Assembly: GCA_958510875.1 (NCBI GenBank)
Contig: OY294068.1
Span: forward strand, 22,176,297-22,240,296
Length of the DNA: 64,000 bases
Direction: 5' to 3'
From: Endomychus coccineus
Lineage: Eukaryota; Arthropoda; Insecta; Coleoptera; Endomychidae
Shown: positions 41,917 to 52,260 of the stretch, piece after piece
How the letters are laid out: every line of letters starts with the position of its first letter
Numbering within the stretch: the stretch's first letter is position 1
Notes under the pieces: generated by a model
Database searches by the model: none
Told to the model about the DNA's origin: nothing
Seen by the model: the letters and a program-made list of their open reading frames with translations, nothing else
Made by a program: the position numbers and the translations under genes

Positions 41917-42238
41917 GTTCAAACCATCGACATATAGAATGGACTGCGCGTGGCAATGCTGGCTGCGGATACTGTAGGCGAGAGAGAGGGAAAACGAAGA
42001 GGCCTAATACTGTCTTTATCTATCGCGTTTCTATTGGCCGCTGCGAATCGCATGTGCCGGCTCGGGACGTAAACATACTAGCTACAGTCATGCTGCATTT
42101 CCATGGCAACGCAGCGGCCAATAGAAACGCGATAGATAAAGACAGTATTAGGCCTCTTCGTTTTCCCTCTCTCTCGTCTACAGTATCCGCAGCCAGCATT
42201 GCCACGCGTAGTCCATTCTATATGTCGATGGTTCAAAC
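41917..42238. repeat. 8-bp target duplication GTTCAAAC around the foldback MITE
   Basis: GTTCAAAC occurs at 41917-41924 and 42231-42238. Excision of one copy plus the insert restores the mariner reading CLKMFKRDKKDF without a frameshift. Confidence 0.95.
41925..42230. mobile_element. 306-bp foldback MITE with 121-bp TIRs
   Basis: Arms 41925-42045 and 42110-42230 are inverted copies with only two mismatches, separated by a 64-bp loop. Each begins CATCGACATATAGAATGG. The RNA or single strand would form a near-perfect 121-bp hairpin. The 8-bp target GTTCAAAC fits both hAT (T at 2, A at 7) and P-like preferences, so the superfamily is open. Frames on both strands here are mirror images of the arms, not genes. 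Confidence 0.95.
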
Positions 42239-43020
42239 GCGATAAGAAGGACTTTTTGCGCCATTTTGTAATAACCGTGGACGAAATATAGATCCATCAC
42301 AACACACCATAGACCAAAGAACAGTCGAAACAGTAGACTTGTCCTAGGGAATCGTAGCCGAAAAAGTTCAAAGTGGGTTTATCAGCCAACAAAGTCACAT
42401 CGACAGTTTTTGGGATGCAAACGATATCGTTCATATCGATTACCTTGAAAAGGGCAAAACGGTCATCGGCGTTTATTTCGCAGAGCTGTTGGATCGATTC
42501 GATGCCGATTTGAAGCCAAAGCGGCCACATTTGACAAAGAAAAAAGTGTCTTTCAACCAGGACAACGCACTTGCACACAGGCCCGCAATCGCAATGTCAA
42601 AATTGAATGAATTGCGCTACGAATTGTTTGGTCATTCACCATATTCTCCAGATTTAGCCCCCTGCGATTTTTATCTATTTCCAAACTTGAAGAAATGGTC
42701 CGGCGGAAAAATATTTGACTTCAACGATGAGGTCATCACTGAAACAAACGCCTGTTTTGGAGGATTGCCAAAATTCCATTATTTTTAAGGGATCGAAAAA
42801 TTAGAAAAACGTTGGAGGAAGTGTATCGGACTGCAAGGAGATTATGTTGAGTTATTTTGATCAAATAAATCATTTCTTGTTTCATTTTTCAAATTTTCAG
42901 GGACCTTCACCTTGCCCTCGTATGTGATAAAAAACAAAGTAAAAGTGTTTAATATTATTATATCAATATTATTATAATCAACCTTCCCAATACCTCGAAT
43001 AAAGATTGAATGGGCACAAA

Positions 43021-43252
43021 TATACCAAAAATTCATCCACTGCGCTTAATAAACATGTAAAAGACACTAACCGTTAATTTGACTACAAAAATACAAAGAT
43101 TTTAAATATTGAAACGAATGACAACAAACGTTTGATATTAGAATGTATTCAAATTAAAAAAAAACAATTATGTAAATGACAAAATAGATTCCAATCTTTC
43201 GAAACTTTACAATAATCTAATTATATATAAAAATTCTCGGGAAATAGGTCAC
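43021..43252 (+). pseudogene. PLE GIY-YIG C-terminal fragment, plus strand
   Basis: Reads KNSSTALNKHVKDTNR, stop, FDYKNTKILNIETND, KRLILECIQIKKK, then after a +1 shift VNDKIDSNLSKLYNNLI. It parallels the minus-strand copy (STALAEHCFDYNHQFDYKN, RSILEMIHI). One nonsense codon and one shift in a homopolymer of A break the frame. It faces the minus-strand PLE and abuts its terminal region. Confidence 0.8.
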
Positions 43253-43275
43253 ATTAACACTTTGTTTTAAATTTT

Positions 43276-43317
43276 CGTCTTTACGTACGTTTCGGTCTCG
43301 CGACCATCATCAGAATA
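43276..43317 (-). ncRNA. Hammerhead ribozyme of a PLE (canonical core)
   Basis: Minus strand, in order: stem I 5' strand GTATT, the core CTGATGA, one extra T, stem II GGTC with GCGA loop and GACC, the core GAAA (its last A is the first base of stem III), then CG-TA-CG-T completing a 3-bp stem III with a 2-nt loop. The cleavage base A follows, then AAGAC pairing with stem I (one G/A mismatch). Minimal hammerheads with very short stem III are known from PLE terminal repeats. The extra T before stem II is unusual, so activity is not certain. Confidence 0.75.
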
Positions 43318-43692
43318 CTTATCATGTTAAAAAGGGTTTATTAAAACTAATTATAGCCCAAGCGTCCATATCGCACAAATTTCAATCAAAGAAGCCCACG
43401 TCGTCGAAACGAACAGAACCACGAATAATCGAAATTGTATCGTCAATATTAGATTTTTGTAGCAAGAATCCACGATTCAGTAATATTCTTATAATATACA
43501 AGCGCATGTTGGTATAGTCTCATAACAACTGAGATCGAAGATATTTGTTGAAAATCAGTTTAGAACCAGATGTAAGATTTGTGAGGTACTTGAAAAAGGT
43601 TTCAGACCTGTACTGGAATATTACTATTAAGCATTCTTCCTAAAATATATTTTTAACATTTAAAAGACGCATTTAGCAATTTGCAAGCGATT

Positions 43693-44115
43693 TTATTTAA
43701 TCAAATTAGTATAAATATGACTTAGATTTTGAGTAGCTGTCCTATGATTTACAGATTTGGAGTCACGTTTTATGTGAATCATCTCCAGGATAGATCTTTT
43801 ATAATAACTGGTTTCCTTAGTTAAAATATTAACATTTTTGTAATCAAATTGATGGTTATAATCAAAGCAGTGCTCAGCAAGGGCGGTGGAATTTTCTAAG
43901 TTATTATTTCTTGTGCTATACTTATGGCCATACATTCTTTTTTGTGAATATTGTTTAGAGATTCCAGTATAAGTCTCATCACAATCTAAACAATTCAATT
44001 TATATACGGTGTGAGGTGTTTGTTTATCTTTAGGTATTACAGGTTTTAGATTTGAGAAATATTTCCCAACACAGTTAGTAGGCTTATGCGCAACCTTTAT
44101 ATCGTACTTTTTCAA
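43693..44115 (-). pseudogene. PLE GIY-YIG endonuclease domain, ORF fragment
   Basis: 140 codons. VHKP-type linker (HKPTNCVGKYFSNLKP), then the nuclease: VYKLNCLDCDETYTGISKQ (the GIY-YIG pair is represented by VYKL/TYTG, with the C-x2-C of canonical PLE nucleases), R and H in KRMYGHKYS, and E in RSILEMIHI as the metal-binding catalytic Glu. The frame is intact to its natural-looking stop, but the reverse transcriptase that precedes this domain in PLEs is missing. The ATG at 44115 is therefore only an internal Met. Confidence 0.85.
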
Positions 44116-44160
44116 ACACTTCTTAATTTTCTCTGAGGTCTCCGGAATGTATGGAAGAAT

Positions 44161-44879
44161 CTTTATTAATAATCTAATTCAAATTTAACAAAATTCTATT
44201 ATTTTGAAGTACCACTTTCCATTTGTCTATTTAAAATTCCACCTAAGGAAGATAACGTATTATTTAACTATGATACTATGAATAACAATTTTGAGGTTAA
44301 ATTCCATAGGATTATCTTAAACTTGATTAGTTGTTAATAATAGATGTGATATATTAATCATAGAATAACTAATTCATACAATAATCATAGATATTTAGAA
44401 TTGCATAATCTTAAAATGTCTTATGTTTAACTAGATTCAATCCATTTCAAATTGATAATTAGCCATACATTACTTTTCCACACACAACCGATCCAAAGTT
44501 TTCGGCAGTTTTAATTGGATCTTAAAAACACAAGTCGGCTGCAGACGCATTTCATTAATCGAAATCATCTATTCTTTTCTAAATTACACGGAAACACTAA
44601 TTGACAATTTTTGATAAAGATAATAAACTGTTATCGGAACGTCAAAGAGAATTTTTATGTTATTCTCAGTCTATCTAAGAACCAAAATACCAAGAAGGCA
44701 TAACATATAATAAAAAATGTATATAATGGATACCTGAGCGAACTTGTATTGTGTCAAGCAGTTATGACATCAGGTCATTATTTCATAATAAATATTAGTA
44801 GTATTTTATCATGGTTCAATAAATATTTTATAGTTTAATCCATTCTCCAGTCTTCGATTCCAAACCGCCATTATCCCGG
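44161..44879. other. No gene recognised
   Basis: AT-rich, no supported ORF or repeat. Confidence 0.4.
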
Positions 44880-45000
44880 CAGAAATAAAATGGGAAGAAA
44901 ACGACGTCGACGACGTAAGAAACAGCTTGTTGTTAGTTTGTTGACAAGCACCAAGGCGCTGCCAGTTCCTGCAGGAAAATCTACCGAGATCTCGTATCGA
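44880..45000 (+). repeat. Dispersed repeat sharing AACAGCTTGTTGTTAGTTT, copy 2
   Basis: Second copy of the 40640-40765 repeat, within a CpG-rich patch (about 44860-45200). The overlapping minus frames at 44809-45164 show no domain. Confidence 0.65.
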
Positions 45001-45899
45001 AGCACGACGGCACGGCAATCTTGGTAATGCATCATTTCTCCTGCACCCTCGTTACTGAAGGCGATGCAGCGTCGGCCGCATGATTGATCGCGAGTCCCCT
45101 GTGTGAACCCAACAACGTCTTGCCACTTCTGCCTGGCACTGCTTCTAACACGGTAACTCGTCAAGTACCTTCATTCCCGATTACGGCGCGTTGTGAAATG
45201 TAAGCTTGCGGAATTTCGCGCTAATTGAATTTCAACCGTTTTTGTACTTTTTATTATATTTTATATTCATTGCTCAAATGTAGCAGTGACTGTTTTCGCA
45301 TTTGAATTATTTCCAAATGATTAAACCACTTTATTCTGCATCGGAAGTATTCTAATTAATGGGACTATTAACAAGGGAGATGTCTCCGGATGAATCTCCA
45401 CGATGCTTATATTTTGAAATTTGGCTTGCAAAAATGTTTTTTTTAACATAAACAAAACAATAGTTAATTTATCACCAACAATATTATATTATTCTTCGGT
45501 CTACAATCAATTGATAGCATTATTCCCAAAAAAAAAACAACAAAATGGCTTCAATGATTGCACAGATCACTTTGTCGTTTTTTATTTACAATCCAGGTTT
45601 TCAAGGGATAAAAAGAAGGGTGGGAGTTCTGTCCAAAAGAGCTCTTTTCAAAACCAATTTGTTTATATAAGAAATGTTGTAAAGAACGGGCAAAGGATCG
45701 CCATGTAAAGCTTCCTAACGGATACTGATGCAAATACTAGTATTAATTGCCACTTAAAAGTATGTGTTATTCAGGACTGCCAAAAGATCGCCATGTAAAG
45801 GCCCAGGGTTCTTGGGGTTGCTAATTGGTATCATGTGGAAGGATAAAATTGTATCATCGTAGGTTCTAGTGGTTAAGGAAAACCTATAAAATTAGAAAA
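45001..45899. other. No gene recognised
   Basis: CpG-rich until about 45200, AT-rich afterwards. The 95-codon plus frame at 45421-45708 has no identifiable feature. Confidence 0.4.
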
Positions 45900-46170
45900 A
45901 CATAGTGTGAGCCAGCGGTTGTTGGGAGAAGCAGCTGTTGGAATAGGGAAACACCTTAATAGGCAGAGAGTTCACAACTTCGCCGTTCGATAGAAAAATT
46001 AAGTCTAGTAGGAAGAAGTTCGGCAGGTCTCGAGCTTCTCGAGCTTGACAATGAAGAGGTGATTAGCTTGAGCTCGTCTAGTCCGCCTATATAGAATTTC
46101 ATGAGGTGAAACAACAGACGATATATCTATAGAAAAGGGGGAGTTCACCCTCCTTTGTAAGATGTTCTAG
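45900..46170 (-). mobile_element. LINE family A, C-terminal fragment
   Basis: In minus sense reads EGELPLF-like sequence near 46140, then a RRTRRAQANHLFIVKLEKLE-type tail. The block CATGAGGTGAAACAACAGACG (46104) recurs at 46738, so LINE sequence lies on both sides of the gag fragment. Confidence 0.65.
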
Positions 46171-46705
46171 CTATTAAAAACCGATCATACGAACCCTTTT
46201 GTGAAAACGTGGGACATTTGCTTAAATAGTGAGAACTTTTGCATAGATAACAACCACTAGAATCAGTTTTGACTAAAAATGATTGATTACCTTTGCCTTT
46301 AATTTTAAGGCTGGCTTTGGCAAAAGATTGCGAAGAAGCTCCTTTGCTGTTTTTCATGAAGTCCACTGTTTCCATTGCCTTGCAGTGGCTACCCAAAAAA
46401 TCACGCAAATCAGTGAAATGAGGTAATTCTGTATCACTATATTTTATCTCAAATCGAGTTCGAGTATTGACATCAATTTTTTCAAGCAAAATGTTAAATA
46501 TGGGAAAATCCCAATGATCTACCCCGAACTCAAGAACATCTAATGCAGAAAGATTTCCCCAAAAAGTGTTTATTAATTTGCGAAGTACTACTACATCTTC
46601 CTTAATGAGCTTAGGAAAATTAACGATTTCTTTCCAAAAAGATGTAGCTAATAAACGTTTATTGTTGTAGCGTTTTTTCAAATTTTCAAATGCGATAGCG
46701 ATCAA
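46145..46705 (-). pseudogene. BEL/Pao gag fragment (DUF1759-like) with zinc knuckle
   Basis: 186 codons. The first ~120 residues match the Pao-type gag region: KKRYNNKRLLATSFWKEIVN, LRKLINTFWGNLSALDVLEF, VNTRTRFEIKYSDTELPHF, LGSHCKAMETVDF. A CCHC knuckle follows, CYLCKSSHYLSKC (C-x2-C-x3-H-x4-C). No protease, RT or LTR was seen beside it. The last residues run into the LINE sequence, so the frame end is fortuitous. It encodes nucleocapsid-like protein in intact elements; here it is an isolated relic. Confidence 0.85.
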
Positions 46706-47463
46706 ATCGATAACGGTTCATCCGAAAGACAACCTTTCATGAGGTGAAACAACAGACGACAACCGACCATGGAAATATCTATGAAAAGGGGGAGTTCGCC
46801 CTCCTTTGTAAGATGTTGTAGAGAGGTCAATGAATTCGTAAGTCTAACATCACGAATTAAACGGAAAGCTTTCTTCTGGATAGAATCCAAGAGCTTCAGC
46901 GTATGTTTGGGAACCGAACTCCAAACATATGAATAGTATTCCAGGACAGGTTGAATCTGTGCTTGTAGATTATGAGGAACTGCTGGGATGTAATATAGCT
47001 CTTGGCACGGAATAGTAAACCAAGATTTTGTGAAGTGGTTTTCGCAATGAATCTCACATGATAATCCCATGAGAGGGGATATTGGTGGTGATGCCGAGCA
47101 TAGATATGGAAGACATCATAGGAATAGTTGTACCTGACATATTAGTGATTGTGGGATTCGCCTTCCTGGAGAGCTTGAGTTTTGGTTATATTAAATACTA
47201 CTCATCAGATCGCCATTCCAAAATCATTGCCAGATCTCCATTAATTGAGTCAACTTGTCTCTGTCTCACCCATCTGGCTTCGTTGGATGGTATAGAAGTC
47301 GAGATGAGAAAGCAGTGTGCAGTGTACCATCATCAGTAAAACTTTTGATGGGACAGGTGATCACTTACAACAGATCGTTGATATGGAGATGAAACAAAGT
47401 TGGTTCCAAGACAGATCCCTGTAGAACACCAACGTTGATAGTAATTGTATCGGAGGATACTCT
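46702..47463 (-). pseudogene. LINE family A, RT palm/thumb copy 2
   Basis: Frame 47070-46702 has PVLEYYSYVWSSVPKHTLK, LLDSIQKKAFRLIRDVRL and LQHLTKEGELPLFIDIS. Upstream (47080-47463), in broken frames, lie the thumb and palm parts matching 14700-15100. The copy is interrupted at 47466 by a 678-bp insertion and continues at 48144. Confidence 0.85.
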
Positions 47464-48152
47464 GTATGATCATTTTTTAAGATTGATAGTTAGCCTTGAT
47501 AGTTTGACAGTAGTAATTTAATGAAGCATCTATGTTTGTAGGTATGTCAATACATCATAGATATTCACTTTTTTTTTTCACTAAAAAACAAAGAGAACAA
47601 ACAAGGAATACATCCCTACATGGTCCTTCTAGCCGGATTGGCAAATGTCACAATAAACAGTGAGAGCAAAGAGCGTCAAAACCCGGCATTTCATCGTTTA
47701 CAAGCGGGAAGCATCAGCCGCAGCAGTCGAGACGGACCAATTTGAAATCCTACCCTTATTCATCTCCTTCAAAAGCACTGTCGCTTTTTCTATACATCAA
47801 TTTAACCTTAGGAACTATATTTTTATAAATAAGTAACTGCTAATAATATTAGAGGCTTTAATTAAAAGAGAGCTTTTTTCAAAAGTCAATTAACAAGATT
47901 AAATACGTTTCTAAATAATTCACACCAGATAGAAAATTTGAAGTTTCAACACGATTGGAAAAAATTGGGCATCTCTTGGGAGACTTTTACGAAGTGCAAA
48001 ATCAGATTTCCTAGCTAGAGAACACTGCAGCTCAACAAACCTCATCAAGAAGCATCTATGTTTGTGCGTAAGTCAATACATCATATATATTTAGAAGTTT
48101 TTCATTGAAAAATAAAGAGAACAAACAAGGAATGCATTCCTACATACTCCGT
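47457..48152. mobile_element. 678-bp insertion with 9-bp target duplication
   Basis: ATACTCTGT (47457-47465) and ATACTCCGT (48144-48152) flank an insert that splits LINE family A; removing it joins GGATACTCTGT to CAACCACCACATGG as in copy 1. The insert has no clear TIRs. It contains a ~105-bp direct repeat, 47522-47627 and 48042-48143, with GAGAACAAACAAGGAAT in each; the second copy ends at the insert edge. No ORF. The 9-bp duplication recalls Mutator-like elements, but the class is unresolved. Confidence 0.6.
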
Positions 48153-48300
48153 CAACCACCACATGGAGTGATCTATCTGAGAGAAAATTTGATATTAAGC
48201 GACAAAGATGAGGCGGCAAACCATAGACTCGGTGAAATGCCTTGGAGGTATCCAATTCTACACCAAGATTCACCATATTTTTCAATAGATTTCTGCCATA
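48144..48300 (-). pseudogene. LINE family A, RT palm, resumed
   Basis: Continuation of the split LINE: VELDTSKAFHRVYGLPPHLC (first palm Asp region) and FLSDRSLHVVVDGVC at 48285-48150, which joins to the 47463 side once the insert is removed. Confidence 0.8.
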
Positions 48301-48699
48301 TATGTGTTACGCAGGCATGCAGGTCTCCTGATGATTAGGTATTGCATGAGCTTTCTCTATCACTTTAGAGATCACAAACACTTACAAATGTATGTAACAA
48401 CACTTTATACAGACTCAAACTAATACCCTGAATAATACTGATACTAACTACAACTACTATCTTACAATCTATAAATACCGCTCCTCCTTTAGAAGAATTC
48501 CATTATATAGTTGTATTGTTGATATGCCGTTCAATTCAATCCCAGAAAGTCGTTGTGTAATAAGAAAATAGAATATTAAGAGTCTATCTAATTTAGGTTT
48601 TATGGAAGTTAAATCCTTTACTGGTAAATTACAATTTATCATATATTAATAGAGAATGACCAAGAAGTCTATACGATAGAAGAATATTATTAACTCCAT
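48301..48699. other. No gene recognised
   Basis: Nothing supported. Confidence 0.4.
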
Positions 48700-48900
48700 A
48701 TTGTCTACTTCGAGAATTTTCTTAAAATTTTCATGTTTCGACAACACGAAGGAAAACGATAGAAAAAGTAAGTCAGGTAAAAATAAGTTCGGCAAGTCTC
48801 GAGCCTGACAAAAGATGGGTGACAGTCTGAGCTTTTCTACTCTGTCTACCAAAAAGTTTCTTGGTGGAATAACAGATGATGTTTCTGAATATCACCGACC
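48700..48900 (-). mobile_element. LINE family A, C-terminal fragment
   Basis: Matches 45980-46125 (AAGTTCGGCAAGTCTCGAGC and following blocks) in the same orientation. It is the tail of family A without RT sequence. Confidence 0.55.
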
Positions 48901-50109
48901 ATAGAGATACACAATAAATGTATGAACTGTCAATGTCAAATCAATTGAATAAAATCGACTGATTTATCCGGTAATCTTGAAGTGTTGCCAACTGTTGAAA
49001 TGAAAAATTCCTGGTTTGAAGAAGATACCGCGGAATTTCCTTAAGGGAATTGTTTAAATGAATTGATTGTACTAAATCACCAACTATGACGTTATTCTTT
49101 CTTATCGTGAACAGGATGTATGCACTAATCGATAAGATTTCAAGCAATTAATAAGAACATTGATCTCGGTGGCTTACTCCACATCTAACTCAAATGTAGA
49201 GCCACATTAATTTTTAAGTACTCTAACCAGCAACGATCGATTAGATAAAGTAAGGTTTAAAATCTGGGAGTGTTGTATAAAAAATCTAAACAGTTACACG
49301 TAGATATAATCCAACAAATCGGAAGAAAGGGTTAGTGAATTTTCTTTGTGTTAATCTGTCATTTGTGAAGTCAGGAAACGAATACTTCCCAAATGTAAAA
49401 GCTAAAATATACATTCCACATCTCTATTACTTCATGTTTTTCTATAATTATCGTTAGATGCTCAGGCAAAATAATACTTCAGATCGGACAACAAATATCA
49501 ATTCCGAAATAATCAGTAGGACGCAGTAGGCCAAGAGATATAGGCAGCCGGTGAATGCTAGCGGGACAAGCACTATTGTACGTTGGCTGCCTATCTGTCA
49601 GACGGAATTAGGGGAGCCCCGAGTGCGAGTGTGCAGTGTTTGTCCTCTCTTTCACCCTCCGCACGCCAGAGCTCGCGTGCAGCCCCGCTCGTTAGACAAT
49701 CGGGAGCGTCGCTTGCAATATTAATGCGAAAGGGACTGCTTGCTGCCGTTCAACTGTTCTGCGCTTTGTTCGTAGCGGGAAGGCTTTTTCTTTTTTGGGT
49801 TCTGTTGTGTACTCGTTCGCTTTCTCGTTAGCGCTACCTATATCGCTTTGCCTCAGTAATTATTTCCAGCGTATTCCCCTATGCACGATTTTTTATGTTA
49901 TTTAGTGGATTATATGAAATATCATACTTAATTATATCCCGACACACGAGGTGGGAATATTTTTATTAAATCGAATTAGGTGCGAATTGTGAAAAATGCA
50001 TCAATTACATTAGGTTGCTTTGTTATTTTAATAAACGTGACGAGTAATTATTTTGTCTCTAATTACTCTAATTATATGATTTTAGTGGAATATAACAAGT
50101 ATTATCATC
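48901..50109. other. No gene recognised; CpG-rich patch ~49550-49870
   Basis: The patch contains an 82-codon plus frame (49583-49831) with no identifiable domain. It stands out sharply in GC and CpG from both flanks. Confidence 0.4.
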
Positions 50110-52260
50110 CAACTGGTCTCCGAAAGTGGTTAAGTCGCCAGATATATTCAGACCACTTGATGAAGCATTTATGGCCAATCAAACTTTCAAGTTCGAGATT
50201 CAAAATGTTGAAAGTTTTTACAAAGTAGCGTACTATTAAGGATGTGGGCAAGCGATGGTGCTGCTAAATGCGGTCAAATCTTGATAAGCTTAATGAAGGA
50301 TTTATGGCCAATCAAACTTTCAAGTTGGACATTCAATATGTCGATCTCACTCAAGTTTTAATAAAGTAGCAAACTACTTGATAAGTGTGGCGAGCGATGG
50401 TCGTCCTAAATGCGGTCTCATCTTTTCTATCACTTGATATGCTTGATAAAGCTTTTATGGCCAATCGAACTTTCAAGTTGGAGATTCAAAATGTTGAACT
50501 CACTCAAGTTTTCTCGAAATAGCGTACTATTTTGGATGAAGGCCAAGAGATGGTCAGACTGAATGCGGCCACGTCTTTTGTATCATTAGAATCGCTTGAT
50601 AGATAATTGATGGCCAATCATTTCAAGTTGGAGATTCAGAATGTTGATCTGACTCAAGTTTTAACAAACTAGCGTATTTTTTAGGATGTGGAGCAAGAGA
50701 TGGTAGTGCTAAATGAGGTCACGTCTTTTCTATCACTTGATATGCTTGATAAAGCTTTTATGGCCAATCAAACTTTCAAGTTGCAGATTCAAAATGTTGA
50801 ACTCACTCAAGTTTTCTCTCGAAATAGCGTATTGTTTTGGATGAAGGCCAAGAGATGGTCAGACTGAATGCGGCCACGTCTTTTGTATCATTGTATTGTT
50901 GTTGTTGTTGTTGTTGTATTGTAGGATGAGGAGCAAGAGATGGTACTGCTGAATGAGGTCACGTCTTTTCTATCACTTGATATGCTTGATAAGGCTTTTA
51001 TGGCCAATCAAACTTCCAAGTTGGAGATTCAAAATGTTGATCTCACTCAAGTTTTAACAAAGTAGCGTACTGTTTTGGATGTGGGGCAAGATATGGTTGT
51101 GCTAAATGACGTCACGTCTTTCCTATCACTTGATATACTTGATAAAGCTTTTATGGCCAATCAAACTTTCAAGTTGGAGATTCAAAATGTCGATCTCACT
51201 CAAGTTTTAAGAAAATAGCGAACTGTTTTTGATGTGGGGCAAGAGATGGACATGCTGAATGCAGTGTCGTCTTTTTTATCACTTGATATGCTTGATAAAA
51301 TATTTACGGTCAATCAAATTTTAGTTGGAGATTCAGCTCAAGTTTTCTCGGAATAGCATACTGCTTTGGATAAGGGACAAGAGATGATCGGACTGAATGC
51401 GATCACGCCTCTTGTATCAGTCGAATCGCTTGATAGATACTTGATGGCCAATAGTTTCAACTTGGAGATTCAGAATGTTGATATAACTCAAGTTTTAACA
51501 AAGTAGAAGTAGTGTATTGGATGTGGGGCAAGTCTTCTGTACCACTTGAGACGCTTGCTAGAGAATTTATAGCAATCAAAGTTTCAAGTTGGAGATTCAG
51601 AACGTTGATCTGACTGAAGTTCTAACAAAGTAGCGGTACTGTCTTGGATGTGGGACAAGATATGAAAAGGTTGAATGCGTCTTTCGTATGCCTTGATTCG
51701 CTTGATATAGATTTCATGGCCAAAGAAAGTTTTAATTTGGAGATTGGAAATGTTGATCTGTCTCAAGTTTTAACAAATTAGCGGTACTGTTTGGGATGTG
51801 GGGCAAGAGATGGTCAGACTAAATGAAGCCACTTTTTTGTATGAGTTGGGTCGCTAATCAAAGATTCATTTTGGAGATTCAAAATGTTGATCTGACTCAA
51901 GTTTCAACAAGGTAGATGTGATGTTTTGAATGTGGGTCAAGCGATGGATCTGACCATGACTCCGGCCGCTTGATGAAGCATTAATGACCAATCAAACTTT
52001 CAATTCAGACTCAAGTTTTAGCAATTCCCAATGAATTCATATCATCGCCTTAGATGTGGAATAAGATATGGCCGTGCTGAATGTGGCCACGTATTTTACA
52101 TGACTTGAGGTACATGGAGAAACATTGATGGCCAAACTTTCAAGTTAAAGAATGAGGATGTTTATCTGGCTCAAGTTAAGAACACATCAAGTTATATCGC
52201 TTTGGATGCGAAGAAAGAGAGATGGTCGTGCTGAATGCAATCACGTCTTTTGCATGAGTT
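50110..52260. repeat. Diverged ~150-bp minisatellite, about 14 units
   Basis: The word ATGGCCAATCAAACTTTCAAG or a variant starts at about 50171, 50304, 50457, 50609, 50760, 51000, 51153, 51305, 51444, 51565, 51716, 51851, 51981 and 52126. Most intervals are 130-153 bp, and one is longer because of a GTT microsatellite (about 50895-50925). Each unit also has TTGGAGATTCA, CTCAAGTTTT, TAGCG and GATGTGGGGCAAGAGATGG-type words. Divergence grows to the right. Not coding: a TAG recurs at the same place in nearly every unit. Confidence 0.9.

Larger units (their letters stand above)
41500..42850 (+). pseudogene. mariner transposase, broken
   Basis: The N-terminal HTH region reads ERSGHPIEVTTSEMDKIHGI, then EIAEAMGIST-equivalent KIAEAMGISTERVQNILH and KLSARWVPHLLSIDNKR. 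After the MITE comes KRDKKDFLRHFVITVDE, with the first catalytic Asp. Further on, FNQDNALAH has the second Asp and LAPCDFYLFPNLKKW the third, with exactly 34 residues between the last two (DD34D, diagnostic of mariner). Multiple frameshifts lie between 42240 and 42500, and the C-terminus is truncated at a stop near 42788. Inactive. Confidence 0.92.
41330..42920 (+). mobile_element. Full-length mariner, 1277 bp plus a 314-bp MITE insertion
   Basis: TA duplications at 41328-41329 and 42921-42922 bound inverted termini starting CGAGGGCA. Removing the nested MITE and its target duplication leaves about 1277 bp, the usual mariner length. The transposase region (about 41500-42850) is broken by stops, frameshifts and the MITE. 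Related fragments are at 5036-6930 and 25376-25880. Confidence 0.93.
43253..44160 (-). mobile_element. PLE 3' part with GIY-YIG ORF and hammerhead
   Basis: In minus sense: GIY-YIG ORF (44115-43693), about 375 bp of untranslated sequence, the hammerhead motif (43317-43276) and the AATAGGTCACATTAACAC block. All parts match the copy at 571-1975. The RT is missing, so the element is 5'-truncated or was rearranged. Confidence 0.85.

Noticed and set aside
41651..42245. Overlapping ORFs on both strands in the mariner
   Set aside because: They come from mariner antisense and from the two arms of the foldback MITE.
50110..52260. A repetitive protein-coding gene
   Set aside because: A TAG stop recurs at the same place in almost all units and unit lengths are not consistently multiples of three.
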